From: Microbacterium oxydans | GTDB lineage: Bacteria; Actinomycetota; Actinomycetes; Actinomycetales; Microbacteriaceae | Direction: 5' to 3' | NCBI RefSeq assembly: GCF_006540085.1 | Contig: NZ_BJOG01000009.1 | Location: 1-64,000, forward strand | Length of the DNA stretch: 64,000 nt | Shown here: one piece after another, positions 50,591 to 58,931 of the stretch | Layout: every line of letters starts with the position of its first letter | Position numbering within the stretch: position 1 is the first letter of the stretch | Translations under genes and position numbers: made by a program | Notes under the pieces: model-generated | Seen by the model: the letters and a program-made list of their open reading frames with translations, nothing else | Database searches by the model: none | Told to the model about the DNA's origin: nothing

Positions 50591-51409
50591 ATGCCCAACT
50601 GGCTCCCCGAGGTGTTCGGCACGCAGAAGCCGATCGTGGCGATGCTGCACCTGGCCCCGCTCCCCGGCGACCCCGGCTACGACACCGCTGCCGGAGTGGC
50701 CGCGATCGTGAACCGCGCCAAGGGCGAACTCGACGCGCTGCTGAGCGGTGGAGTGGACGCCGTGCTCATCTCGAACGAGTTCAGCCTCCCGTACCTGACG
50801 AAGACCGAGCCGATCACCGCGATCACTATGGCCCGCATCATCGGCGAACTGCAGGGCGAACTCGCCGTGCCGTACGGCGTGAACGTGCTGTGGGACGGCC
50901 GTGCCTCCATCGACCTCGCCACCGCCACTGACGCCGCATTCGTCCGCGAGATCTTCACGGGCGTCTACGCCAGCGACTTCGGGCTGTGGAACACGAACGT
51001 CGGCGAGGTGGCCCGTCACCGGCACCGCATCGGTGCGGCGAACGTGAAGCTGCTCTTCAACATCGTGCCGGAGTCGGCCGCCTACCTCGCCGAGCGCGAC
51101 CTCGGCGCGATCGCCCGCTCCACGGTGTTCGCGACCAACCCCGATGCCCTCTGCGTCTCCGGACTCACCGCCGGCGCCCCCACCGACACGCAGTCGTTGG
51201 CCATCGTGAAGGAGAACGCCGGAGATGTGCCGGTGTTCGTCAACACCGGCGTGCGGGCCTCCAACGTCGCCGACCAGCTGTCGGTGGCCGACGGCGCGGT
51301 CGTCGGCACCTACTTCAAGCAGGACGGCAAGTTCGAGAACCGCGCCGACCGCGCACGGGTGGAAGAGCTCATGGGTGCCGCGAAGGCGTTCCGCTCGCAG
51401 CTCGTCTGA
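50591..51409 (+). CDS. BtpA/SgcQ family TIM-barrel protein
   Basis: Protein of 272 residues in the BtpA family, named after a cyanobacterial photosystem I factor but widespread in sugar operons (SgcQ in E. coli) with no settled activity. Landmarks are PIVAMLHLAPLPGDPGY near the N terminus, YGVNVLWDGRASI and GAVVGTYFKQDGKFEN near the C terminus. A TIM-barrel aldolase- or epimerase-like role on the phosphorylated sugar is plausible. ATG 50591 follows gaggaa. It is divergent from deoR with a shared operator. Confidence 0.88.
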   Translation: MPNWLPEVFGTQKPIVAMLHLAPLPGDPGYDTAAGVAAIVNRAKGELDALLSGGVDAVLISNEFSLPYLTKTEPITAITMARIIGELQGELAVPYGVNVLWDGRASIDLATATDAAFVREIFTGVYASDFGLWNTNVGEVARHRHRIGAANVKLLFNIVPESAAYLAERDLGAIARSTVFATNPDALCVSGLTAGAPTDTQSLAIVKENAGDVPVFVNTGVRASNVADQLSVADGAVVGTYFKQDGKFENRADRARVEELMGAAKAFRSQLV

Positions 51410-51431
51410 CCGCGAGCTCCCGCTACGCGCA

Positions 51432-51467
51432 GAGCCGCTCCCGATCCTGGTGGTCGCGGGGCGGCTC
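51432..51467 (+). terminator. Possible terminator after btpA-like gene
   Basis: Imperfect stem, gagccgctcc pairing with ggggcggctc at 9 of 10 positions, between the btpA-like gene and the converging SCP gene. No T-tract. Confidence 0.45.
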
Positions 51468-51493
51468 CGTGCGTCTCGGGCCGAGGGCCCCGA

Positions 51494-51862
51494 TCACGGT
51501 CGCACCGGCAGGACATCACTCAGATCGGCGCGCGTGCCGGAGGCGTGGATACGACCGGATGCCGCTGCATCCGCCCAGGCCTCCGTGCCGGTGGAGACGG
51601 CGATCCACGTCGCCGCATCCATCTCGACCACGTTCGGCGGTGTACCTCGCGTGTGCCGGGGCCCCTGGATGACCTGTACCGCACCGAAGGGTGGGACGCG
51701 CACCTCGACGCTGTTGCCCGGCGCCTTCTCGTCGAGGAGCTGCAGCAGGTAGCGCACGGACGTGGCGAGGTCGGTGCGCTGCGGCTTCGCACCGGAGGCC
51801 TCCGCGGTGCGGACAGCGTCGAGCGCCGCGCGTCCGTCCACGATGTCGATCTTCTTGGCCAT
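51494..51862 (-). CDS. Sterol-carrier-protein-like family protein
   Basis: Protein of 122 residues resembling the actinobacterial proteins annotated as sterol carrier family. PPFGAVQVIQGPRHTRGTPPNVVEMDAATWI is the recognisable part. The role is unknown; a lipid-binding SCP2-like fold is inferred from family naming, not seen directly. It is divergent from the Nudix gene. Confidence 0.75.
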   Translation of the reverse strand: MAKKIDIVDGRAALDAVRTAEASGAKPQRTDLATSVRYLLQLLDEKAPGNSVEVRVPPFGAVQVIQGPRHTRGTPPNVVEMDAATWIAVSTGTEAWADAAASGRIHASGTRADLSDVLPVRP

Positions 51863-51912
51863 TGCTCCAGACTACGACCGGCCGCGGCGCGCCGAGTCCT
51901 ATGCTCGAACGC

Positions 51913-52587
51913 ATGAGCATGCATCCCCAGGGCGCCCGCGCCGAGCTGCTCGCGGCGGTCGCCGACCACTCGTGGGGCGTGCGCATTCCCCCGCTGGCCG
52001 ACCCGCAGAGCGCCCACGACGCGGCTGTCCTCATCCTGTTCGGTGTGCTCGACAGCGTCCCGGCCTCCACGATCGTCGCGGCCGTCGCCCGAGACCTCGA
52101 CGTGCTGCTGCAGCGGCGCGCCCCCACGCTCTCGTCGCACCCCGGACAGGTCTCCTTCCCCGGCGGGAGGGTGGAACCGGAAGATGCCGACGTCGTCGCC
52201 ACGGCCCTGCGCGAGGCGGAAGAGGAGACCGGACTGGACCCGGCCGGTGTCGAGATCCTGGCCACCCTGCCCGAGATCCCGCTCGCCGCGAGCAACCATC
52301 TCGTGACCCCCGTGCTGGCGTGGTGGCAGTCGCCGTCCCGGGTCGTGGCGGTCGATCATGCGGAGACGGTCGAGGTGTTCCGAGTCCCTGTCGCGCAGTT
52401 GCTCGATCCGGAGACCAGGTTCACCTCGACGATCACCCGCATGGGCCACACCTTCCGCGGCCCGGCGTTCGATGTCGACGGCACGATCGTCTGGGGCTTC
52501 ACCGCGATGGTGCTCGACGCGCTCTTCGACGCGGCCGGCTGGACCGTGCCGTGGGACTCCACGGTAGAGCGCCCCGTAGAGCTCTGA
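51913..52587 (+). CDS. Nudix hydrolase, putative CoA pyrophosphatase
   Basis: Nudix enzyme of 224 residues. The NuCoA motif LLQRRAPTLSSHPGQVSFPGG precedes the Nudix box, whose end reads REAEEETGL. Together they mark the coenzyme A diphosphatase subgroup that hydrolyses CoA or oxidised CoA. ATG 51901 and 51919 are alternative starts and none has a strong ribosome site. It lies 68 bases before purD. Confidence 0.88.
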   Translation: MSMHPQGARAELLAAVADHSWGVRIPPLADPQSAHDAAVLILFGVLDSVPASTIVAAVARDLDVLLQRRAPTLSSHPGQVSFPGGRVEPEDADVVATALREAEEETGLDPAGVEILATLPEIPLAASNHLVTPVLAWWQSPSRVVAVDHAETVEVFRVPVAQLLDPETRFTSTITRMGHTFRGPAFDVDGTIVWGFTAMVLDALFDAAGWTVPWDSTVERPVEL

Positions 52588-52655
52588 ACGTCGCCAGAGG
52601 GCCGCACGCCACAGACCGCCGAAACCCGGTCCACGACCCTCGGTAGTCTGGACGG

Positions 52656-53933
52656 GTGAAGATTCTCGTCCTCGGTTCCGGTGCCCGTGAGCACGCGATC
52701 ATCCTCGCCCTGCGGGCAGAGCAGACGGAGCACGAGATCTTCGTCGCGCCGGGCAACGCCGGCATCGCTCAGGATGCCACCCCGGTCTCGGTCGATCCGC
52801 TCGATGGTGGAGCGGTCACCGCCTTCGCCCATGAGCACGCGATCGATCTGGTCGTCGTCGGTCCTGAGGCCCCGCTCGTCGCCGGGGTCGCCGATGCACT
52901 GCGTGTCCGCGGAATCCCGGTGTTCGGACCGGGGAAGGCCGCCGCCCAGCTGGAGGGCTCGAAGTCGTTCGCGAAGCGCGTGATGGATGCCGCCGGCGTC
53001 CCCACCGGCCGCGCTGTCCGCGCCGCCACCACGGCCGATGTCGAGTCGGCGTTCGACGACCTCGGCGCCCCCTACGTGGTCAAGGCCGATGGACTCGCTG
53101 CGGGCAAGGGCGTCATCGTCACGTCCGACCGCGCGCACGCCCTCGCACACGCCGAGCAGTATCTTCCCGCAGGCCCCGTGCTGATCGAGGAATTCCTCTC
53201 CGGCCCCGAGGTCTCCCTGTTCTTCCTGAGCGACGGCGACACCGTGCGCGCACTCAGCCCCGCACAGGACTTCAAGCGTGCGCTCGACGGCGACGAAGGG
53301 CCCAACACGGGAGGCATGGGCGCCTACTCGCCGCTCCCGTGGCTCGACGAGCAGTTCGGCAGCGAGCGGGCCTTCGTCGAAGAGGTCACCCGCGACGTGG
53401 CACTTCCCGTCGTGCGGCAGCTCGACGCGGAGGGCACCCCGTTCATCGGACTCCTCTACGCGGGGCTGATCCTCACCCCCGCCGGCGTACGCGTGATCGA
53501 GTTCAACGCCCGCTTCGGAGACCCCGAGACGCAGATCGTGCTTCCGCGCCTGGTCACCCCGCTGTCGGAACTGCTGTTCGCCGCGGCATCCGGCACCCTC
53601 GAGGATCAGCCGGAGCCCGTGTTCAGCGACGACGTCGCGATCACGGTCGTGCTGGCCAGCGAGGGATATCCCGAGTCGCCGCAGACCGGCCGCCCGATCG
53701 AGGGCCTGGCCGACGCCGCAGCCGTCGAGGGCGTCCGGATCGTGCACGCCGCCACTGCGAGCCCCGATGCCCCGGGCGGATCGCTCATCGCCACGGGCGG
53801 TCGGGTGCTGAACGTGGTGGCTGTCGCCTCCGACTTCCGCACCGCGCGGGACCGCGCCTACGACGCGATCGCCCGTATCCGCCTCGACGGCTCCCACTAC
53901 CGCACCGACATCGCCGCCCGCGTCGCCGAGTAA
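52656..53933 (+). CDS. purD: Phosphoribosylamine-glycine ligase
   Basis: Second purine enzyme, joining glycine to phosphoribosylamine with ATP; 425 residues. The N terminus [15 protein letters not shown] is diagnostic. The ATP-grasp region has [17 protein letters not shown] and the Mg-binding part [17 protein letters not shown]. The start is GTG. It is separate from purF-purM and purC, which lie elsewhere in the window. Confidence 0.97.
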   Translation: MKILVLGSGAREHAIILALRAEQTEHEIFVAPGNAGIAQDATPVSVDPLDGGAVTAFAHEHAIDLVVVGPEAPLVAGVADALRVRGIPVFGPGKAAAQLEGSKSFAKRVMDAAGVPTGRAVRAATTADVESAFDDLGAPYVVKADGLAAGKGVIVTSDRAHALAHAEQYLPAGPVLIEEFLSGPEVSLFFLSDGDTVRALSPAQDFKRALDGDEGPNTGGMGAYSPLPWLDEQFGSERAFVEEVTRDVALPVVRQLDAEGTPFIGLLYAGLILTPAGVRVIEFNARFGDPETQIVLPRLVTPLSELLFAAASGTLEDQPEPVFSDDVAITVVLASEGYPESPQTGRPIEGLADAAAVEGVRIVHAATASPDAPGGSLIATGGRVLNVVAVASDFRTARDRAYDAIARIRLDGSHYRTDIAARVAE

Positions 53934-54032
53934 CCGGCGCCGCCCGCGTCGTCACGCCCGCCGCGTCGTCGCGTCGTCGCGCTTGCCGTGCCGCGGAGCG
54001 CACGGCTTCTTCACGAACGCACGGCTTCCCCA

Positions 54033-54075
54033 CGCCGACTGCCCGTGCGCTCGGCGAGTGCACGGGCAGTCGGCG
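54033..54075. terminator. Perfect palindrome after purD, probable terminator
   Basis: Perfect 16-bp arms (54033-54048, 54060-54075) around an 11-base loop, about 100 bases after the purD stop and 120 before the HxlR gene. A short direct repeat (acgcacggcttc) precedes it. The lack of a T-tract leaves room for another role. Confidence 0.6.
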
Positions 54076-54161
54076 GGCTCGGGGAGCCGGAGAAGTTCGC
54101 GGCGTAGGGCATGAAATCCGCCGAATACGGGGCGGATGACTGCCAACGTGTGTGAACGCGA

Positions 54162-54189
54162 TTGACACTCGACGCTTTCTTCAAGAAAG
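54162..54189 (+). promoter_or_regulatory. HxlR promoter and palindromic operator
   Basis: TTGACA at 54162-54167 is followed by the perfect dyad ctttcttcaagaaag (54175-54189), which fills the spacer and reaches to within eight bases of the ATG at 54197. This fits autorepression by the HxlR protein. The short distance suggests a very short leader. Confidence 0.72.
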
Positions 54190-54196
54190 TTATCGC

Positions 54197-54676
54197 ATGC
54201 CGGTCCGCTCCGACTGGTCGTCTGCGACCTGCCCCATCGCGCGCTCCGCCGACATCCTCGCCGACCCCTGGGTGCTGCTCATCCTGCGTGAGCTCTTCTC
54301 CGGACGCACCCGGTTCGACCAGCTGCGCGAAGCCACCGGCGCGGCCGACTCCGTGCTGTCCCGGCGACTCACAGCGATGAGCGAGGCAGGACTCGTCGAG
54401 CGCGAAGACCCCGCCGATGCGCGCAGCGGTTACCGCGTGACGATCGCGGGGCATCAGACACTCCCGATCCTGCACGCCTACGCACGGTTCTCCCGCGTGA
54501 CCGACCCCGATGGCCCCTGGGGTCTGACGGTGAGCTGCGGTCGATGCGGCGAGATCTCGGATTCGGTCGATTGGTGCGTCACGTGCGCGGCACCCCTCGA
54601 CGTCGACAGCACCCACTGGGCGCGACGCAGCATGGGCGGGGAGCCGTTCGCCCTTCTCACCGGACGCGCAGCATGA
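54197..54676 (+). CDS. HxlR-family regulator with C-terminal four-cysteine cluster
   Basis: Regulator of 159 residues. The HxlR winged helix begins with the hallmark CPIARSADILADPW (C12). A C-terminal cluster C114-x2-C117 and C127-x2-C130 looks like a zinc ribbon, so metal or redox sensing is possible. The ATG at 54197 is preferred to a GTG at 54152, which would place the operator inside the gene. It overlaps the MFS start by four bases and probably controls it. Confidence 0.88.
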   Translation: MPVRSDWSSATCPIARSADILADPWVLLILRELFSGRTRFDQLREATGAADSVLSRRLTAMSEAGLVEREDPADARSGYRVTIAGHQTLPILHAYARFSRVTDPDGPWGLTVSCGRCGEISDSVDWCVTCAAPLDVDSTHWARRSMGGEPFALLTGRAA

Positions 54677-55974
54677 CCGCCGAATCGCTCGACGGGCCGA
54701 TCGAGGAACCCCTCGGCACTCGGCAGCGTCGATTCCACCCCGCGTGGACTGTGGCCCTCGTGGCTCTCATCGCCCTGATCGGCGCCGCCGGTTTCCGCGC
54801 AGCTCCCGGCGTGCTCATGGTGCCACTCGAGGAGGAGTTCGGATGGACCACGGCGGAGTTGTCGCTCGCCGTCTCCATCAATCTGCTGCTCTACGGACTC
54901 ATCGCCCCGTTCGCAGCAGCCCTCATGCAGCGGTTCGGGATCCGCGCGGTCACGGTCGTCGCTCTCTTCGTGATCGGGGCGGGCTCAGCGCTGAGCGTGT
55001 TCGTGGCGACCCCCGGCCAGCTCATCCTGACCTGGGGCGTGCTGATCGGACTCGGCACGGGCTCGATGGCGCTCGTGTTCGCGGCGACCATCACCGACAC
55101 CTGGTTCGCCACCCGGCGCGGACTCGTCTCGGGCGTTCTGACCGCAGGCAGCGCGACGGGTCAGCTCATCTTCCTCCCCGTGATCGCGGCCGCTGCCGAG
55201 GACGTCGGTTGGCGCGGAGCGTCACTCATCATCGCGGGCGGAGCTCTCGCCGTCGTGCCCCTGGTCTGGATCTTCCTGCGCAACAGGCCGAGCGACCTCG
55301 GCGTCGCCCGCTACGGCGAGACCTCACTCGCGCCCGCCCCTGCACCCGTCCGTCGCGGCTCTGCCTGGGGCGCAGCGAAGCTCGCCCTCTCGACGCTGAG
55401 AGAAGCCGCGCGCACCAAGACCTTCTGGGCGCTGGCGATCGGCTTCGCGATCTGCGGAGCGACGACCAACGGACTGATCGGCACGCATTTCATCCCGAGC
55501 GCCCACGACCATGGCATGGCGACGACCACCGCGGCCGGCCTTCTCGCGGTCGTGGGCGTCTTCGACATCGTCGGCACCGTGTTCTCCGGCTGGCTCACCG
55601 ACCGCGTGAATCCACGCATCCTCCTGGCCGCGTATTACGCGCTGCGCGGGGTGAGCCTGCTCTTCCTGCCGAGCCTGCTCTCGGCGGAGGTGCAGCCGAG
55701 CATCGTCGTGTTCATCGTCATCTACGGGCTCGACTGGGTCGCGACCGTGCCGCCGACCATCGCGCTGTGCCGTGAGGTCTTCGGCGACAAGGGTCCGCTC
55801 GTGTTCGGCTGGGTGTTCGCGGCGCATCAGATCGGCGCCGGCATCGCCTCGATCCTCGCCGGTGTCGTGCGCGACCACACCGGCCAGTACACGGTCGCGT
55901 GGTTCGCCGCCGCGGGTCTCTGCGCGGTCGCCGCCCTGGTCAGCGCGACCATCCGCAGGCATCCCGCACCCTGA
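54673..55974 (+). CDS. MFS transporter, monocarboxylate/oxalate-formate type
   Basis: Carrier of 433 residues with about twelve helices. RAAPGVLMVPLEEEFGWT at the start and DRVNPRILLAAYYALRG in the second half resemble MFS members of the OFA/MCT type. Substrate unknown. It is translationally coupled to the HxlR regulator (ATGA), so the pair is an inducible export or uptake unit. A perfect palindrome follows at 55986-56034. Confidence 0.88.
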   Translation: MTAESLDGPIEEPLGTRQRRFHPAWTVALVALIALIGAAGFRAAPGVLMVPLEEEFGWTTAELSLAVSINLLLYGLIAPFAAALMQRFGIRAVTVVALFVIGAGSALSVFVATPGQLILTWGVLIGLGTGSMALVFAATITDTWFATRRGLVSGVLTAGSATGQLIFLPVIAAAAEDVGWRGASLIIAGGALAVVPLVWIFLRNRPSDLGVARYGETSLAPAPAPVRRGSAWGAAKLALSTLREAARTKTFWALAIGFAICGATTNGLIGTHFIPSAHDHGMATTTAAGLLAVVGVFDIVGTVFSGWLTDRVNPRILLAAYYALRGVSLLFLPSLLSAEVQPSIVVFIVIYGLDWVATVPPTIALCREVFGDKGPLVFGWVFAAHQIGAGIASILAGVVRDHTGQYTVAWFAAAGLCAVAALVSATIRRHPAP

Positions 55975-55985
55975 CCCTCGTTCCT

Positions 55986-56034
55986 ATCGCGCAAATGGTT
56001 GCATCCCGGGGCGGAATGCAACCATTTGCGCGAT
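55986..56034. terminator. Perfect 19-bp palindrome between converging genes
   Basis: Arms 55986-56004 and 56016-56034 pair at all 19 positions around an 11-base loop. The position between two gene ends fits a bidirectional terminator. The arm (atcgcgcaaatggttgcat) is AT-richer than usual terminator stems here, so it may be a third family of palindromic repeat. Confidence 0.7.
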
Positions 56035-56052
56035 TGGTGACGAGGAAGGGCG

Positions 56053-56781
56053 TCAGAGCACCTTGGAGAGGAAGTCCTTCAGACGCTCGTTCTTGGGGGC
56101 GCCGAACAGCTCGGCGGGCGGGGCCTCCTCCACCACGACGCCGCCGTCCATGAAGACCGTGCGGCCGGAGACCTCACGCGCGAAGCCCATCTCGTGCGTC
56201 ACCAGCACCATGGTCATGCCGCCGGAGGCGAGGTCGCGGATGACCTGGAGCACCTCGCCGACCATCTCCGGGTCGAGCGCGCTCGTCGCCTCGTCGAACA
56301 GCATGATCTCGGGGTCCATCGCCAGCGCACGGGCGATCGCCACGCGCTGCTTCTGACCGCCGGAGAGGGATGCCGGCTTCGCGCCCGCCTTCTCCGACAG
56401 GCCGACACGCTCGAGGAGCGAGAGCGCCCGCTCCTTCGCCTCGGCCTTGGTCAGCTTGCCGCACTCGACCGGGGCGAGAGTGATGTTCTCGAGCACGGTC
56501 ATGTGCGGGAAGAGGTTGAAGTGCTGGAACACCATGCCGATGCGCTGGCGCACCTCATCGAGCTTCACGCTCTTGTCCGTCAGGTCGACGCCATCGATGA
56601 TGACGTGCCCCGACGTGGGCTCCTCGAGCTTGTTCAGGCAGCGCAGCAGCGTGGACTTCCCCGAGCCGGACGGGCCGATGACCGCGACGACCTCGCCATC
56701 CTCCACGGCCAGATCGATGCCCTTGAGCACCTCGTTGTCACCGAACGACTTGTGCAGGTCCTGCACCAGGATCTTGCTCAT
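56053..56781 (-). CDS. Polar amino acid ABC transporter ATP-binding protein
   Basis: ATPase of 242 residues like GlnQ. Walker [29 protein letters not shown], signature [15 protein letters not shown], Walker [17 protein letters not shown] and switch VTHEMGFA. It is coupled to the upstream binding protein-permease gene (ATGA). Confidence 0.95.
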   Translation of the reverse strand: MSKILVQDLHKSFGDNEVLKGIDLAVEDGEVVAVIGPSGSGKSTLLRCLNKLEEPTSGHVIIDGVDLTDKSVKLDEVRQRIGMVFQHFNLFPHMTVLENITLAPVECGKLTKAEAKERALSLLERVGLSEKAGAKPASLSGGQKQRVAIARALAMDPEIMLFDEATSALDPEMVGEVLQVIRDLASGGMTMVLVTHEMGFAREVSGRTVFMDGGVVVEEAPPAELFGAPKNERLKDFLSKVL

Positions 56782-58256
56782 GCGTTGAACGTCCTCTCCA
56801 GGCGGTTCGCGAGCAGCGTCAGCAGCGTGATCACGACGAAGTAGATGATGGCGACGATCGTCAGCACCTGCGCCGACAGATACGTCGAGGCGATGATCTG
56901 GCGGGAGACGAACGTCAGCTCGGCGAGGCCGATGACGCTGATCAGCGACGTGTCCTTGAGGGTGATGATGCCCTGGTTGACGAACGAGGGCACCATGATG
57001 CGGAACGCCTGCGGGAGCACGACCTTCTGCATGGTCTTCCAGTGGCTCAGACCCAGCGAACGCGAGGCCTCGTTCTGGCCGGGGTCGACCGCCTGGATGC
57101 CACCGCGGATGATCTCGGTCATGTAGGCACCCGTGTTGAGCGAGAGCGTGATCGCTCCGGCGACGAACGGGTTGAAGGTGAGGCCGGGGAACAGCTGCGG
57201 GATCGCGAAGAACACGAAGAAGGCCTGGATGAGGATCGGAGTGCCGCGGAAGACGTACACGTAGGCGGTCGCGACCCAGCGGAACGGCGCGAACTTCGAG
57301 ACCCGTCCGAAGCCGAAGATGAGCCCCAGGATGAACGCGGCCACGATGGCGACGATCGTCGCGAGGATCGTGAGCCACAGGCCCTCCATGAGAGCCGGCC
57401 AGTACTTCACCGCGACGGAGAAGATGTCGGTCGGCTGCGTGGACTCCTCGCCACCCGACAGATAGGTGTCGACGATCTTGTCGTACTCCCCTGAAGCCTT
57501 GAGGTTCGCGAGCCCGGCGTTGAACATCTCGATCAGCTCGGGCTTCTGCCCCTTGTTGACCGCGAATCCGTACTCGCCGCCGAGCTCGGGCTGACCCACG
57601 AGGCGGAAGCCGGAGCCCTGCTGGATGCCGTATGCCAGCACCGGGAAGTCCTCGAAGTAGCCGACCGCCTGGCCGGCCTTCACCGCGTCGACCATGTCGG
57701 TCGTGTCCTGGTACGGGGTGACCTTGAACCCGTACTCGTCCTTGTTCTCGTCGGCGAAGGTCTGCCCCTGCGTACCGGTCTTGACCGCGACGGCCTTGCC
57801 GTCGAGGTCGTCGAGCGACGTGATGTCGCTCGACTCGAGCACGCCGAGCTGGATGCCGCTGGTGAAGTAGGGCTCGCTGAAGTCGAACGTCTTCTGCCGC
57901 TCCTCGGTGATCGACATGCCGGCCATGACCGCATCGACCTGGTTCGACTGCAGCGCCTGGACGGCGGCGTCGAATCCGAGCTGGCGGATCTCGACCTCGA
58001 ACCCCTGGTCCTTCGCGATCGCGCGGAGCAGGTCCATGTCGATGCCGACGAGGTCACCGTCGGCATTCGTGAACTCGAACGGCGCGAACGTCGTGTCGGT
58101 GCCGATGACGTACTTGTCGCCGTCGTTCGCTGCGGCGGCGGGGGCGGCACCGGCGAGGAGCGCCCCGACGCCGACGAAGGCGACGAGTGCGGCTGCGCCG
58201 GCGGTGCGCACCGATCGGCGCAGACGGCCAGCCGCGGTGGATGGATTTCGGATCAC
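56778..58256 (-). CDS. Amino acid ABC transporter, substrate-binding protein fused to permease
   Basis: Protein of 492 residues that joins two normally separate parts. A signal peptide (about 1-42) leads to a family-3 binding domain (about 48-270: [21 protein letters not shown]). A HisM/GlnP-type permease (about 285-492) follows, with [14 protein letters not shown] and the EAA loop [21 protein letters not shown]. Such chimeras keep the binder tethered to the channel at the outer face. With the adjacent ATPase it makes a complete importer, probably for glutamine or a similar amino acid. Confidence 0.93.
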   Translation of the reverse strand: MIRNPSTAAGRLRRSVRTAGAAALVAFVGVGALLAGAAPAAAANDGDKYVIGTDTTFAPFEFTNADGDLVGIDMDLLRAIAKDQGFEVEIRQLGFDAAVQALQSNQVDAVMAGMSITEERQKTFDFSEPYFTSGIQLGVLESSDITSLDDLDGKAVAVKTGTQGQTFADENKDEYGFKVTPYQDTTDMVDAVKAGQAVGYFEDFPVLAYGIQQGSGFRLVGQPELGGEYGFAVNKGQKPELIEMFNAGLANLKASGEYDKIVDTYLSGGEESTQPTDIFSVAVKYWPALMEGLWLTILATIVAIVAAFILGLIFGFGRVSKFAPFRWVATAYVYVFRGTPILIQAFFVFFAIPQLFPGLTFNPFVAGAITLSLNTGAYMTEIIRGGIQAVDPGQNEASRSLGLSHWKTMQKVVLPQAFRIMVPSFVNQGIITLKDTSLISVIGLAELTFVSRQIIASTYLSAQVLTIVAIIYFVVITLLTLLANRLERTFNA

Positions 58257-58310
58257 GACGTGTGCTCCTCGGGTCGACAGCAGCGACCGGACGACCGCCG
58301 AGGAACTACC

Positions 58311-58865
58311 CTAGCTCGCGGCGAGTCGGGTGCCCGAAACGTCGATCCAATACCGGCGGACGAGAGGCTGCCCCGCCTGCGGTGCCTCGATCACGTCTTC
58401 GAGCTCGCCACCGGCTCCCTCGATGGTGCGGATGGACCCGACGTTGTCGTCGTCACAGGTGAGCATGACCCGTTCGTAGCCCTCCGCCTTCGCCTCGCGG
58501 AGCACCTGCCGCATCGCCTCGCGAACGATCCCTTCGCGGCGACGGGAAGGGATCACCGAATAACCGATGTGGCCGCCGAAGCGACGCAGGTAGTCGTTGA
58601 GCTCTCGGCGGAAGGAGAGGAAGCCGACCACCTGATCGCCCTCGGTGATCCAGTAGTAGTCGCAGGGCACGTGCCCCTCCGGGAGCACCGCGCCAGGTGT
58701 GGCGTAGAGCTCTGCACGCTCGACGAACGCCTCGAAAGCGGCCCGGTCCGGCACGAAGCCCTTCTCGAGACCGCCCCCGTCGACGTGTCCACCCTCGAAC
58801 TCGGCCACTGCGGCGGCCCAGGAGTCGAAGAGGTCGATGTTCGGTCGAGAGAGTGCGATCGTCAT
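58311..58865 (-). CDS. GNAT family N-acetyltransferase
   Basis: Acetyl-CoA-dependent acyltransferase fold of 184 residues. GFLSFRRELNDYL and GGHIGYSVIPSRRREGIVREAMRQVL form the acetyl-CoA-binding segment. The substrate cannot be told. Start ATG 58865. It stands alone between the amino acid transporter and the MFS gene. Confidence 0.88.
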   Translation of the reverse strand: MTIALSRPNIDLFDSWAAAVAEFEGGHVDGGGLEKGFVPDRAAFEAFVERAELYATPGAVLPEGHVPCDYYWITEGDQVVGFLSFRRELNDYLRRFGGHIGYSVIPSRRREGIVREAMRQVLREAKAEGYERVMLTCDDDNVGSIRTIEGAGGELEDVIEAPQAGQPLVRRYWIDVSGTRLAAS

Positions 58866-58931
58866 CGCCCGATGACACCAGAAAGGGGCGGCATCCGCAA
58901 ACCGACGGACACGGCCCCTCCCCTGGTTCGA

